Source: Streptomyces sp. NBC_01476
Lineage (GTDB): Bacteria; Actinomycetota; Actinomycetes; Streptomycetales; Streptomycetaceae
Direction: 5' to 3'
NCBI RefSeq assembly: GCF_036227265.1
Contig: NZ_CP109446.1
Location: 434,001-498,000, forward strand
Length of the DNA stretch: 64,000 bases
The translations under genes and the position numbers were made by a program. Below are positions 25,674 to 34,719 of the stretch, in pieces. The first letter of the stretch is position 1; each line of letters begins with the position of its first letter. The notes under the pieces were generated by a model. The model was not told the origin of the DNA. It saw only the letters and a list, made by a program, of their open reading frames with translations, and did not search any database.

Positions 25674-26345
25674 GTGAACGCGACCGGAGAGGGCGCCGGC
25701 GAGGCGGACGGCGGCAAGCCCGTACGCACCGGGCGCCCGCGCAGCGAAGCGCGGCGGGCCGCGATCCTGGCGGCGGCGGGCGACCTCATGATCGAGGGCG
25801 GTCTGCGGGCGGCCACGATGGAGGCGATCGCGGCCCGCGCCGGGGTGGGCAAGGCGACCATCTACAAGTGGTGGCCCTCGCGCGGCGCGGTCGCGCTGGA
25901 GGGCTTCATGCTGCGCGCCGCCGACTCCTGGTCGATCCCCGAAGGGGTCACGGCCACGGAGGCGCTGCGCATCCTGGCGGTGGCGGCCGTCCGCCTGTTC
26001 ACGCGGACCCCGGCCGGCCCGCTGATGCGCGCGCTGGCCGCCGACGCGCAATCGGACCCCGAGATCGCCCAGGCGCTGCGCGAACAGTGGCTCAGCCCGC
26101 GCCGCGCGGTCGCGGCGGAGATCATCCGCAAGGGGATCGAATCCGGCGAACTGCGCCGGGACCTGGACGTCAACGCCACGCTCGACCTGGTCTTCGCACC
26201 GGTCTACTACCGCCTGCTCTTCAGCCACGATTCCCTCGACGACGCCCTCGCCGAACGCTCCGTGGAATACCTCCTCGATGGGATCGCGGGCCCCGGGAAT
26301 AGCCGCGATACCCGCCACGCTCATACTGAACGCAATGTTCAGTAA
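25674..26345 (+). CDS. TetR family repressor of the adjacent MFS pump
   Basis: The 223-residue protein has a TetR HTH (RRAAILAAAGDLMIEGGLRAA, MEAIAARAGVGKATIYKWWP) and a C-terminal domain of the TetR_C_16/33-like type (ALREQWLSPRRAVAAEIIRKGIESGELR). Ligand is unknown. The GTG start at 25674 keeps a short basic N-tail. Its last codons form the second operator, directly in front of the MFS gene 17 bp downstream, so the repressor most likely controls both itself and the pump. Confidence 0.9.
   Translation: MNATGEGAGEADGGKPVRTGRPRSEARRAAILAAAGDLMIEGGLRAATMEAIAARAGVGKATIYKWWPSRGAVALEGFMLRAADSWSIPEGVTATEALRILAVAAVRLFTRTPAGPLMRALAADAQSDPEIAQALREQWLSPRRAVAAEIIRKGIESGELRRDLDVNATLDLVFAPVYYRLLFSHDSLDDALAERSVEYLLDGIAGPGNSRDTRHAHTERNVQ
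26327..26341. promoter_or_regulatory. TetR operator copy 2, inside the 3' end of tetR
   Basis: TGAAC-N5-GTTCA, followed by GTA as in copy 1, lies within the last codons of tetR and ends 20 bp before the MFS ATG. It gives the pump its own repressed promoter, separate from tetR read-through. Confidence 0.65.
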
Positions 26346-26361
26346 CTAGTCCGGGAGCGCC

Positions 26362-27627
26362 ATGCGCACACGTACCGAACGCCCCTCGGCCCCGACGGCG
26401 ACCCCTGAGCGGAGCCCCGTCGAGCCGACCGGACCGGGGCGTTCCCTGCGGTGGGTGGTGCTGACCCTGGCGTTCGCCTGCGGGGCGAGCGTGGCGAACC
26501 TCTACTACGCGCAGCCGCTGCTCGGTCTGCTCGGCCGCTCCTTCGGGGTCGGCCAGGGCACGGCGACGATCGTGGTCACGGCCACGCAGATCGGGTACGC
26601 GCTCGGCCTCGCGCTCCTGCTGCCGCTCGGTGACCTGCTGGAGAACCGGCGGCTGGCGTCCCGGACGCTGCTGCTGACGGCTGCCGCGCTCGCCGTGGCG
26701 GCGTTCGCGCCGGACTTCTGGGTCTTCCTCGCGGTCTCCGCCCTGATCGGCGTGACGTCGGTGGTCGCCCAGATCCTGATCCCGCTGGCCGCCCACCTCG
26801 CACCCGAGGAGTCACGCGGCAGGCTGGTCGGCCAGGTGATGAGCGGCCTCCTGCTGGGCATCATGCTGGCCCGGTCCGTCGCCAGCTTCGCCGCGGCGGC
26901 CTGGGGCTGGCGCAGCATCTATGTGATCTCCGCCGTGGTCATGCTGCTCACCTCCATCGCCCTGACGAAGGTGCTGCCGGTGCGCCGGCCGGCTCACACC
27001 GCGCGCTACGGAAGCCTGCTGGCGTCCGTCGGCCGGCTGGCCCGCACCGAACCGGTCCTCATCCGCAGGGCGTTGACGCAGGCGGGCATGTTCGGGGCGT
27101 TCACGGCGTACTGGACCGCGGTCTCGTACGAACTCGTCGACCGTCACCACCTCTCGCAAGGAGGCGTCGCCGTCTTCGCCCTGGTCGGTGCAGCCGGAGC
27201 GGCGTCGGCGCCGGTCGCCGGGCGGCTGGGCGACGCGGGACACGGCGTGGCCGGCCGCGCGACGGCGATCCTCCTGGGGCTGGTCGCCATGCTGATCGCG
27301 GGCCTCGGTGTGTCGCACCTCGTCCTTCTGGCCCTCGGCGGCATCCTGCTCGACTTCGCCGTCCAGAGCCATCAGGTCCTCGGCCAGCGCGACATCTACG
27401 CGCTGCGCCCGGACGCCCGCGCCCGTATCAACTCCGTCTACATGACCAGCATCTTCCTCGGCGGCGCCGCGTCCTCGGCCGTCACCGGTCCGGTGTACGA
27501 AACGTGGGGCTGGAGCGGAGTGACCATCATGGCCGCCGCGCTCATGGCCGGCGGACTGACGATCTGGGCCGCCGAGCACCTCCCCCGCCGCCGGCCGGCC
27601 GCCGCCCCGGTGCGGCCCCGCCCCTGA
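26362..27627 (+). CDS. MFS transporter, drug-efflux type
   Basis: The 421-residue membrane protein has about 12 helices and MFS features: NLYYAQPLLGLLG in helix 1, GYALGLALLLPLGDLLENRR with the loop 2-3 motif A, and two six-helix halves joined by a basic loop (VRRPAHTARYGS). It resembles the YnfM/Bcr-like and sugar-efflux-like exporters; the substrate is unknown. GGGAGCG precedes the ATG. It is under the upstream TetR. Confidence 0.9.
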   Translation: MRTRTERPSAPTATPERSPVEPTGPGRSLRWVVLTLAFACGASVANLYYAQPLLGLLGRSFGVGQGTATIVVTATQIGYALGLALLLPLGDLLENRRLASRTLLLTAAALAVAAFAPDFWVFLAVSALIGVTSVVAQILIPLAAHLAPEESRGRLVGQVMSGLLLGIMLARSVASFAAAAWGWRSIYVISAVVMLLTSIALTKVLPVRRPAHTARYGSLLASVGRLARTEPVLIRRALTQAGMFGAFTAYWTAVSYELVDRHHLSQGGVAVFALVGAAGAASAPVAGRLGDAGHGVAGRATAILLGLVAMLIAGLGVSHLVLLALGGILLDFAVQSHQVLGQRDIYALRPDARARINSVYMTSIFLGGAASSAVTGPVYETWGWSGVTIMAAALMAGGLTIWAAEHLPRRRPAAAPVRPRP

Positions 27628-27675
27628 CGCGAGGCGGCCGGCCGGGGTCCCCGCGCCCGGCGGGTGGCCGGTGGG

Positions 27676-28212
27676 TCAGGACAGGCAGCCGACGTGGGCC
27701 AGGGCCTGTTTGAGGAGCACGCCCCGGCCGCCCGGCATCTCCTCCTGCAGCTGGGGGGACGACGCTTCCTGCGGGGTGAACCAGACGAGGTCGAGGGCGT
27801 CCTGGCGGGGGCGGCAGTCGCCCGCGACGGCTACGACGTAGGCGAGGGACACCGCGTGCTGCCGGGGGTCGTGGTACGGCGTGACCCCCTGGGTCGGGAA
27901 GTACTCGGCGACGGTGAAAGGCTGCAGGGAGACCGGGATCCGGGGCAGCGCCACCGGGCCGAGGTCCTTCTCCAAGTGGCGCATCAGGGCGTCGCGGACA
28001 CGCTCGTGGTGCAGGACGCGACCCGAGACGAGGGTGCGGCTCACCGTCCCGTCCGGCCCCATCCGCAGCAGGAGGCCGATGTGGGTGACTTCCCCGCTGT
28101 CGTCCACCCGTACGGGCACGGCGTCGACATACAGGATCGGCATACGGGCGCGCGTCAGCTCCAGCTCGTCGGGGGCGAGCCAGCCTGGCGTGGTTTCGGT
28201 CATGTCAGCCAT
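27676..28212 (-). CDS. NUDIX-fold family protein (DUF4916-like)
   Basis: The 178-residue protein matches, from memory, actinobacterial DUF4916 proteins: PGWLAPDELELTRARMPILY, VDAVPVRVDDSG, SGRVLHHERVRDALMRHLEKDLG and YHDPRQHAVSLAYVVAV. A strict NUDIX box (GX5EX7REUXEEXGU) is not evident; the GRVLHHERVRDAL segment occupies its place, so hydrolase activity is uncertain. It is transcribed toward the MFS gene and lies divergent from the XRE gene at 28348. The start could be 28212 or 28203; neither has a strong ribosome site. Confidence 0.75.
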   Translation of the reverse strand: MADMTETTPGWLAPDELELTRARMPILYVDAVPVRVDDSGEVTHIGLLLRMGPDGTVSRTLVSGRVLHHERVRDALMRHLEKDLGPVALPRIPVSLQPFTVAEYFPTQGVTPYHDPRQHAVSLAYVVAVAGDCRPRQDALDLVWFTPQEASSPQLQEEMPGGRGVLLKQALAHVGCLS

Positions 28213-28297
28213 TCGATGATCGTACGATGAGCGCCCGGCGCCCGGGCGGGGCCCGGTCGATCCGGCGAAGCCGCTCCCCGCCGTCACCGCTACTCCT

Positions 28298-28341
28298 GGG
28301 ACTCCTGGTACCAGGCACATCCGTGCGGCGCGAGGCACAGT
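28298..28341 (+). promoter_or_regulatory. Promoter region of the second XRE gene: GTACC element and CACAGT -10
   Basis: GGGAC (28298-28302), a palindrome CCTGGTACCAGG (28304-28315) and CACAGT (28336-28341) precede the ATG by six bases. GTACC lies exactly 28 bp before CACAGT, as at the first XRE gene. The transcript is probably leaderless. Confidence 0.6.
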
Positions 28342-28347
28342 GGTCAG

Positions 28348-29214
28348 ATGGCAACCTCGGAGTTCGGGCAGACGGTGAGGCGCTGGCGCGACCGCGTCGC
28401 GCCGGAGGCGGCCGGGCTGCCGGCCGGCGGGCACCGGCGGGCGGCGGGGTTGCGCCGCGAGGAACTGGCGCTGCTGGCCGGGATCTCGGTCGACTACGTC
28501 ACCCGCCTCGAACAGGGCCGGGCGGCCCACCCCTCGGAGCAGGTCGTCGAGGCGCTGGGGCGGGCGTTGCGGCTGTCGGGAGCCGAGCGGGAACATCTCT
28601 TCCACGTCGCAGGACTCGTACCGCCGGGACAGGGCACCGTGCCCGCCTACATCACACCGAGCGTCCAGCGGCTGCTGGACCGGCTGACCGGTACGCCTGT
28701 CGCGGTGTTCGACGCGGCCTGGACGCTGCTGCTGGCCAGTCCGCTGTACGGGGCCCTGATGGGCGATCCGTCCGGGTGGCGGGGCAACGAGCGCAACGCG
28801 GTGTGGCGCAACCTCGTCGGGCCGCGCGGCCGGGTCCGCCATACCCCGCAGGCCCGGCGCGCGTTCGAGGTCGCGCTGGTCGCCGATCTGCGCTCCACCG
28901 CGAGCCGGTACCCCGCGGACCAGCGGCTGCGCCGGCTGGTCGCGGAACTGCGCACGAACAGCGCGCGTTTCGCCGAGCTGTGGGACGCCGGGACCGTGGG
29001 CCGGCACGAGGCGTCGCGCAAGACCGTCGAGCACCCGCAGGTGGGTCCGCTCACGCTGGACTGCGACGTGCTCACCGTCGCGGGCAGCGATCTGCGGATC
29101 ATGATCTACACGGCCGAGCCGGGCACCGAGGACGCGGAACGGCTCGCGCTCCTGGCCGTCCTGGGCACCCAGACGCTCGTCGGGCACCCGGAGCAGCCGG
29201 GCCCGCGGCGCTGA
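28348..29214 (+). CDS. XRE family regulator with MmyB-like ligand-binding domain, second copy
   Basis: The 288-residue protein repeats the architecture of the one at 4509: HTH_XRE (LRREELALLAGISVDYVTRLEQGRAAHPS) and MmyB/MltR-type domain (VAVFDAAWTLLLASPLYGALMG, FAELWDAGTVGRHEASRKTVEHP, GPLTLDCDVLTVAG). It likely senses a lipophilic ligand. Its probable SDR partner lies at 24395-25102. The start was fixed by the leaderless-type promoter that matches the first copy. Confidence 0.92.
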   Translation: MATSEFGQTVRRWRDRVAPEAAGLPAGGHRRAAGLRREELALLAGISVDYVTRLEQGRAAHPSEQVVEALGRALRLSGAEREHLFHVAGLVPPGQGTVPAYITPSVQRLLDRLTGTPVAVFDAAWTLLLASPLYGALMGDPSGWRGNERNAVWRNLVGPRGRVRHTPQARRAFEVALVADLRSTASRYPADQRLRRLVAELRTNSARFAELWDAGTVGRHEASRKTVEHPQVGPLTLDCDVLTVAGSDLRIMIYTAEPGTEDAERLALLAVLGTQTLVGHPEQPGPRR

Positions 29215-29457
29215 CCGCACGCGGTGACCACGCGCGAGGTGCGCGGAGGCCGCGTCCCCAACCGGCGGCGCCGGCCCGTGAGTTGTGCCCGTGCGGCAGT
29301 CCCTGCCGGGCCATCCGGCCGATGGCGACCACGCCGCACCCGACATTTCTGCCGCCCGCGAATTGCGGGCGGCGCGGCGTGGAAAGGACAAATACGCAGT
29401 CAGGAGCCCTCGCGTTCAACGGCGGACCCGTCGTCTTCGTCACATTGACCGCTCAAC

Positions 29458-29476
29458 TTAGGCATGCCTAACCTAA
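29458..29476. promoter_or_regulatory. Iron box (DmdR/DtxR-type operator)
   Basis: TTAGGCATGCCTAACCTAA matches the streptomycete iron box consensus TTAGGTTAGGCTAACCTAA at 15 of 19 positions. It is 41 bp upstream of the CopD-like ATG. The site suggests repression under iron sufficiency. The rest of the 303-bp gap 29215-29517 holds no gene. Confidence 0.7.
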
Positions 29477-29517
29477 GGCGCCTCTTACCGACATATCCCG
29501 AGCAAGGGCGGTCAGCC

Positions 29518-30765
29518 ATGCCCCTCACCAGTCACTTGTCCCACGCACTGCCGCTCTTCGCGGCTGCGGGGCCCTCCACCCCACTGGGTCCTTTCGAGGA
29601 CAGCGCGGTGGCCTGGACGACCTGGGTGACGCTGATGGGATTCGTCGGCCTGACCGCTCTGGCTCTGCTGGCGGTGGGCCCGGCGGCCCGTCAGGTCGGA
29701 TCGGAGACCCTGGCCGCGGTGACCGCCCGGCTCGCCCGGGTGGCGGCCGTCCTCGGCGTGCTGGCCGTGCCCGCCGTGCTCACCGACCTCGCCCACGGGG
29801 CGTCGGAGAGCGGTGGCTACGACTACGGCGCCGCCTGGAACGCCCTGTACGACGGCAGCAACGCGGGCCGGCTGTCGGGGCTCGAAGTGACCCTCGTCCT
29901 GGTGGGCGCCGTGCTGGTCGCCCCGCTCGCCGCCCGCCGGGTCGCGGCGGGTCCTGCCCGGCGCTGGCTGCTGGCGACCGGACTCGGCGCGGGCGCGGTC
30001 GCCCTGGGCACCACCAAGTTCCCCGACGCGGTGCCCGACGACTGGGGCCGCACCAGCTTCGAGACCGTCATGTGGATGCTTCACCTGCTCGGCGGCTCGG
30101 TCTGGATCGGCGGACTGGCCGGACTGTTGCTGCTCGCCCTCCCCGGCGCCGTCGCCCCCGCCGACCGCGGTGCGTTCTGGTCCCCCGCGATCCGCCGCTT
30201 CTCCGCCGCCGCGATGAGCTGTGTGGCCGCCATCGCCCTGTCCGGGCTCTTCCTGTACTGGGAACACGTCGACGGACTCTCGCAGTTGACCAGCACGATG
30301 TACGGGCGGGTGCTCGGCGTGAAGATCCTCATCTTCGGGGCGTTGCTGCTGCTCGGCGTCTTCAACCAGTTCTGGCTGCACCCGCGCATCGACGCCCTGC
30401 GCGCGGCCGGCGACCAGCGCCCGCTCCGTACGATCCTCGTCCGGCAGTTCCCCGCGACGATCGCGGTCGAGGCCGTGCTCGGGCTCAGCGTGCTCTTCGT
30501 CGCGCCGTTCCTCCACGGTTCCGCCCGCAACCAGGCGTTCCAGGCGGACGCGGCCAAGCAGCCCGGTGTGTCACTCGACGACCTGCCCAAGATCCCCGCC
30601 AAGGAGGTCAGTGCGTCCACGTGGATCTGGGGCAGCACCGAGACCGTCGCCGTCATCGCCTTGATGATCGCCGGGTATCTGGTCTCCGGACGCATCGCCC
30701 GCCGCCGTGCCGCCGCCGTCCCGGCTGTCGCGGCGACCGGCCCGGGCGACCTCGTCGGAGCGTGA
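29518..30765 (+). CDS. CopD-domain membrane protein, putatively iron-regulated
   Basis: The 415-residue polytopic protein has 9-10 hydrophobic helices. The central part (LHLLGGSVWIGGLAGLLLLA, FSAAAMSCVAAIALSGLFLY, YGRVLGVKILIFGALLLLGVFNQFWLHP) is the CopD/YcnJ-like domain found in copper uptake and some haem-linked proteins. Metal role is by family; transported species is unproven. The start at 29518 avoids the iron box, which overlaps an earlier in-frame ATG. A 17-bp hairpin follows the stop. Confidence 0.88.
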   Translation: MPLTSHLSHALPLFAAAGPSTPLGPFEDSAVAWTTWVTLMGFVGLTALALLAVGPAARQVGSETLAAVTARLARVAAVLGVLAVPAVLTDLAHGASESGGYDYGAAWNALYDGSNAGRLSGLEVTLVLVGAVLVAPLAARRVAAGPARRWLLATGLGAGAVALGTTKFPDAVPDDWGRTSFETVMWMLHLLGGSVWIGGLAGLLLLALPGAVAPADRGAFWSPAIRRFSAAAMSCVAAIALSGLFLYWEHVDGLSQLTSTMYGRVLGVKILIFGALLLLGVFNQFWLHPRIDALRAAGDQRPLRTILVRQFPATIAVEAVLGLSVLFVAPFLHGSARNQAFQADAAKQPGVSLDDLPKIPAKEVSASTWIWGSTETVAVIALMIAGYLVSGRIARRRAAAVPAVAATGPGDLVGA

Positions 30766-30802
30766 CGCTGCGCCGCCCTCCCGTCCGGGTGCGGGACGTA
30801 CG

Positions 30803-30842
30803 ACAGGCACGGCGCCGGCTGCGCGGCCGGCGCCGTGCCTGT
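30803..30842. terminator. Bidirectional terminator between CopD-like and amidase genes
   Basis: Perfect 17-bp arms (30803-30819, 30826-30842) flank a 6-nt loop in the gap of two convergent genes. Confidence 0.8.
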
Positions 30843-30855
30843 TCACGCTCCCGGG

Positions 30856-32775
30856 TTACGGGGCGGGGGTCGCGCTCACGTCGGCGCTGTACACCAGCGC
30901 CACGCGGTGGTTGTACTGGATGGTGTACATCGTCTTCGCACCCGTCACGACCGCACCCGAGGTGAAGTAGTCGGCGGTCGCGGCAGCGGGCCGGGTGGCG
31001 ACGTACGCCTGTCCCGCGGGCACCGTGTAGAAGCTCAACGGCGCCTGGGTGGAGGGCGAGAGCCCGGCCGGGTACTCCGCGGCGTCCGGGTAGCTCGACC
31101 CGTAGACCGCCACCGGGGAGGTGCTCGCGGCGGTGATCACCTTGACGCCGTGGGCCCGGGTGGTGTTGCACCCGCCGGGGTTGTAGAACCAGACCTTCGC
31201 GCCGCTGTACCAGATGGCCGTCCAGTCGCCGCTGCGGCCGGCGACGACGAACTGCTGCCCGGCCTGTGCGGTGCTGCCCCAGTCGCTGATGTCGTTGGTG
31301 CCGGGCGCCGTGCCGTGGAGCGCCTGGTCCCCGAAGAGGGGCGCGGTCGCGTCGGGCGCGGTGCGCAGGTAAACGAAGTTGGCGTTCTGCTGCTGCGCGG
31401 TGCAGGAGGGGGTGGCCCCGGTCGGGTCGTCGGCCGGGCAGACCTCGACGGTCTGCACGTTCCGGCTGTAGCCGGGCGCGATGGTCACGACCGACCCCAC
31501 CGGTCCGACACCGTGCGCCCCGGTCACGGGGGCGCCGAGCAGCGCCATGAAGTGCTCCCAGTCCCAGCCGGTGCCCGGGTCCCAGTGCATCCCGGCGACA
31601 AGGCTGGAGTTGGGCCCCGCGACGTTGTCGTGACCGATGATGTGCTCGCGGTCGAGCGGGATGCCGAAGCGGTGCGCGAGGTAGCGCACGAGATCGGCGG
31701 TCGCCTCGTACTGCGCCTCGGTGTACCAGGTGGCGCCGTGCGCGGCGTATCCCTCGTGCTCGATGCCGATCGAGTGCAGGTTGGTCGAGTAGTTGCCCGC
31801 GTGGAAGGCGATGTCCTTCGTGGGCACCATCTGCGTCACCGCGCCGTCGGACGAACGCATCACGTAGTGCGCCGAATCCCCGCCGGGAGCCTGGAAGGTG
31901 GCGATGGCGGAGTCGTACGACGACTCGGTGTCGTGGATGACGATGGTGTCGATCTTGATGCCGTTGGCCGGCCGGTCGGACACCTGGCCGTTGGACGCCG
32001 CGGCCGGAATGAAGGTGCACAGCACGGTGGGCGGGCACTCGGCCTGGGTGGCCGGCGTCGCCAGCAGGTGCAGGGCGTTGAGTTCGGTGGTCGCCGGCCG
32101 CAGCGCGGGCGCCGCCTGCAGGCTGACCTGCTGGCCGTCCCGGGTCGTCCGCCCGGCACCGGTCCGCAGGGTGCCGAAGACCCGGTTGGCGAAGATCTCC
32201 GCGCTCTGCTTCTGCGCCGACTGGCTGTAGCGGGCGACGGCTCCGTACCACTGGCCCGCGTCGGTGGGGTAACTGCCCACCAGGGCCTTCTCGTACGAGG
32301 CGAGCAGCGCCGCGCCGCCGAGGATGTTGGCGGCCGGGTCGGTCCGCAGCTGCGCCTCGGGCAGTCCGGTCAGTGCCGCCGCGGCCTGCAGGGTGTGCTG
32401 CGCCGGGCTCTTGGCGAACGCCGCCAGGTCGCCCTTGTCCGCGGCGCCGGCGCCGCCGCCGGCCATCATCTCCTCGGTCACATCGGTGAGGTGCAGGGGA
32501 CCGTAGCCGCCGTCGCTGCTGGGCGTGCCCGCGTGCGTCTCCCAGGCGGACTCCTGGTAGGCCAGTCCCAGCAGCACGCTCACGGGTATGTGGTACTTCG
32601 CGGCCGCCGCGGCGAACTCACCCTGCCTTGCCGTGGTTCCGGTGTCCTTCGGGGCGCCCGCCTGTGCGGTCATCGGGAGGGCCACGACGCTGCCGGCGGC
32701 CAGCGCGGCGACGGCGAGCACGACGGGCGGCCGGAATCTTGATTTCCTCTTGTGCAAGAGAGTTGTCCTTGTCAT
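30856..32775 (-). CDS. Secreted N-acetylmuramoyl-L-alanine amidase (Amidase_2 type)
   Basis: The 639-residue protein has a signal peptide ([20 protein letters not shown], cleavage after AQA), a helical lytic-transglycosylase-like N-terminal region ([17 protein letters not shown]) and an Amidase_2 domain (about 290-440: [55 protein letters not shown], with the Zn-type His residues). A C-terminal SH3-like wall-binding region follows. It should cleave the muramoyl-alanine bond in peptidoglycan. ATG 32775 lacks a good ribosome site; TTG 32757 has AAGGA eight bases upstream. Confidence 0.88.
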   Translation of the reverse strand: MTRTTLLHKRKSRFRPPVVLAVAALAAGSVVALPMTAQAGAPKDTGTTARQGEFAAAAAKYHIPVSVLLGLAYQESAWETHAGTPSSDGGYGPLHLTDVTEEMMAGGGAGAADKGDLAAFAKSPAQHTLQAAAALTGLPEAQLRTDPAANILGGAALLASYEKALVGSYPTDAGQWYGAVARYSQSAQKQSAEIFANRVFGTLRTGAGRTTRDGQQVSLQAAPALRPATTELNALHLLATPATQAECPPTVLCTFIPAAASNGQVSDRPANGIKIDTIVIHDTESSYDSAIATFQAPGGDSAHYVMRSSDGAVTQMVPTKDIAFHAGNYSTNLHSIGIEHEGYAAHGATWYTEAQYEATADLVRYLAHRFGIPLDREHIIGHDNVAGPNSSLVAGMHWDPGTGWDWEHFMALLGAPVTGAHGVGPVGSVVTIAPGYSRNVQTVEVCPADDPTGATPSCTAQQQNANFVYLRTAPDATAPLFGDQALHGTAPGTNDISDWGSTAQAGQQFVVAGRSGDWTAIWYSGAKVWFYNPGGCNTTRAHGVKVITAASTSPVAVYGSSYPDAAEYPAGLSPSTQAPLSFYTVPAGQAYVATRPAAATADYFTSGAVVTGAKTMYTIQYNHRVALVYSADVSATPAP

Positions 32776-33019
32776 AGGGCATGGTCGGTGGGATTCAGGA
32801 GCGAGACGGGGTCTCCCATGAGCCACAGGCCCCGCAGGCCCCGCGAGTCCCACCTGGATGATGCTCGACATCACTCGCGCCCGACAGTGCCGACACGCCA
32901 CAACTCTCCATGTGCGCCGGGGATGTTCAGCGGACGTTCACCGGCGCACAGCCCGAACCGGCCCCGCCGCACACGCGGCGGGACCGGCGCGCAGGGTCCC
33001 GACGGGCCCTGCGGACAGC

Positions 33020-34321
33020 TCAGTTGCCGCCCGCGGGCAGCGGTATGCCGCGCCGGGCCAGCAGGGACTTGAGGGACTGGATGATGGGGAAGACCTCGTT
33101 GTTCAGATCCGCGCCCTGGGACTCGTAGGCCCCCTGCTCGGCTTCGACGATGACGCGGTCCTGGCCGAAGATGGCCTCGGTGAACAGGGTGATGAACGGC
33201 CACAGCAGATGGATGGCCCCGGGAACCGGAGGCTTCTGCACCATGATCAGACCGTAGGTGTGGTTGTGGCGCTGCTCCCGGTCGGTGGGCATGTACGCGT
33301 TCCACAGGTCCAGCGCGGGCGGCTCGTCGCGATCGCCGTCGGTCCAGTAGCGCAGCGTCTGATACGGGTAGCCGGTGCGTATCGTCATCAGGTCGGCGTA
33401 CTTGTCGGTGTTGCCGCTGCCGATGATGAACCGCTCGCCCAGCGACTGCTTGCCCTCGGTGCGGGAGAAGGAGTAGTCGGCCTCCAGCCAGTCCTCGCCC
33501 TCGCGGACGTCCAGCAGCTTCGCCCGGATCCGGCCCATCAGGCTGCGGTGCAGGAACTGGTGGTTCATGTCCATCAGGTTCTCGTGCATGAAGGAGTAGT
33601 GGCAGGCGATGTCGCGGTCGAGCACCCGGGCCTTGTACCGCGGGTCGGAGTACGACGGCAGTTCCGGCATGGGTGTGCCTTCGGCGAGGGTCTGGTCGCC
33701 GGTGAAGACGAAGACGAAGCCGTACGCCTCCCGGCACGCGTAGTTCCGCACACCGTTGGGGAGGGTCCGCCCGCGGTCCAGGTACGGGATGCTCACGCAG
33801 GCGCCGGTGCGGTCGTACGCCCAGCAGTGGTAGCCGCAGAGCAGTTGCTCGTCCTTCACCACGCCCATGCTCAGCGGGACCTGGCGGTGGGCGCAGCGGT
33901 CCTCCAGGGCGTAGGGCGCGCCACTGCGCGGCCGGACCAGCACGATCGGTGTGCCGGCGAACTTCACCGCGAGCGTCTTGCCCGCCTTGAGGTCCCGTGA
34001 GCGGGCGAGCGGGTACCAGAAGTCGGGATGCAGGCCGGTGGTACGGGTGGTGGGGACGTCGCCTTCGGGCGCGACGTCGCGGTACTTGCGCAGGGGCGCC
34101 CTGGGTATTCCGGTGGCCGCGGCGGGCTCCGCGGCACGTTGCGCCGGGGCGGCGGCCTCGGCGGCTGCTCCGGCGATGGACCCGGCGATGGACCCGGCGG
34201 CGGACTGGACGCCGGCTCCGGCGATGGATTCGGCGGCGGACTCGGCGGCGGACTCGGCGGCGGATTCCGTGGGGACGGTGGGCGCTGCGGACTCGGATGG
34301 CTTGGTCTGCGGAAGCGTCAT
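33020..34321 (-). CDS. Rieske-type 2Fe-2S aromatic-ring oxygenase alpha subunit-like protein
   Basis: The 433-residue protein binds a Rieske cluster through Cys143, His145, Cys162 and His165 (RCAHRQV, LLCGYHCW) and mononuclear iron with His254 and His258 (MHENLMDMNHQFLH). It resembles PobA/VanA-like and cholesterol-7-desaturase-like oxygenases. Electron partners are not nearby, and the substrate is unknown. Residues 9-60 are a low-complexity Ser/Ala/Glu/Gly repeat (ESAA and IAGS units) probably disordered. The start at 34321 is followed directly by that tail; a start nearer residue 70 is possible. Confidence 0.87.
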   Translation of the reverse strand: MTLPQTKPSESAAPTVPTESAAESAAESAAESIAGAGVQSAAGSIAGSIAGAAAEAAAPAQRAAEPAAATGIPRAPLRKYRDVAPEGDVPTTRTTGLHPDFWYPLARSRDLKAGKTLAVKFAGTPIVLVRPRSGAPYALEDRCAHRQVPLSMGVVKDEQLLCGYHCWAYDRTGACVSIPYLDRGRTLPNGVRNYACREAYGFVFVFTGDQTLAEGTPMPELPSYSDPRYKARVLDRDIACHYSFMHENLMDMNHQFLHRSLMGRIRAKLLDVREGEDWLEADYSFSRTEGKQSLGERFIIGSGNTDKYADLMTIRTGYPYQTLRYWTDGDRDEPPALDLWNAYMPTDREQRHNHTYGLIMVQKPPVPGAIHLLWPFITLFTEAIFGQDRVIVEAEQGAYESQGADLNNEVFPIIQSLKSLLARRGIPLPAGGN

Positions 34322-34418
34322 GCCTCACGAACGTATGAACCCGCCGGGAGGTTTACCGCATCGGGCATTCGCTGGGTAATGACTTGGCCAAGCCGGGGAT
34401 TGGCTGATAAGCAGCGCG

Positions 34419-34448
34419 CCCCGGCCCCACCGTCCCCGGCCCCACCGT
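34419..34448. repeat. Tandem 15-bp repeat, two copies
   Basis: CCCCGGCCCCACCGT occurs twice head-to-tail (34419-34433, 34434-34448) and is followed by CCC. It lies in the 398-bp gap between the Rieske and marR genes, upstream of a short coding fragment. No function is apparent. Confidence 0.75.
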
Positions 34449-34489
34449 CCCAGGCTGTCCGACCAGGGGGACGATCAGGGAGAAACGGC

Positions 34490-34606
34490 ATGAGTGTCCG
34501 CATGACCCCGGCGCGGCGCCGCAGCGTCAACAACACCCGCGAGGCGGCCTACCGGATCGGGCTGTCACTGATGGCGGCCGGCACCGCCTGGGACCTGGCG
34601 CCCGGC
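34490..34606 (+). pseudogene. N-terminal coding fragment of an unrecognised gene
   Basis: With GGGAGAAACGGC upstream, an ATG at 34490 opens a frame with coding-like third positions for about 39 codons (MSVRMTPARRRSVNNTREAA, then YRIGLSLMAAGTAWDLA). The frame then turns into low-complexity sequence opposite the end of the convergent marR gene. It looks like the start of a small gene whose 3' part is lost. The family is unknown. The remainder of the 34322-34719 gap, apart from the tandem repeat, holds nothing seen. Confidence 0.4.
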
Positions 34607-34719
34607 CCAGGGCGGCGCGTCTTGGGGCGTCGAGGAGCCGCTGCGGGCCGCCGGCCACTGCTCTGCGGGCCGCGGGGCCCGGCACCTCGGCCCCGCGGCC
34701 CGGTCAGGTCCGGAACCGG

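Noticed and set aside
28219..28228. ATCGTACGAT palindrome upstream of the NUDIX-like gene
   Set aside because: Ten bases and a single copy; may be chance.
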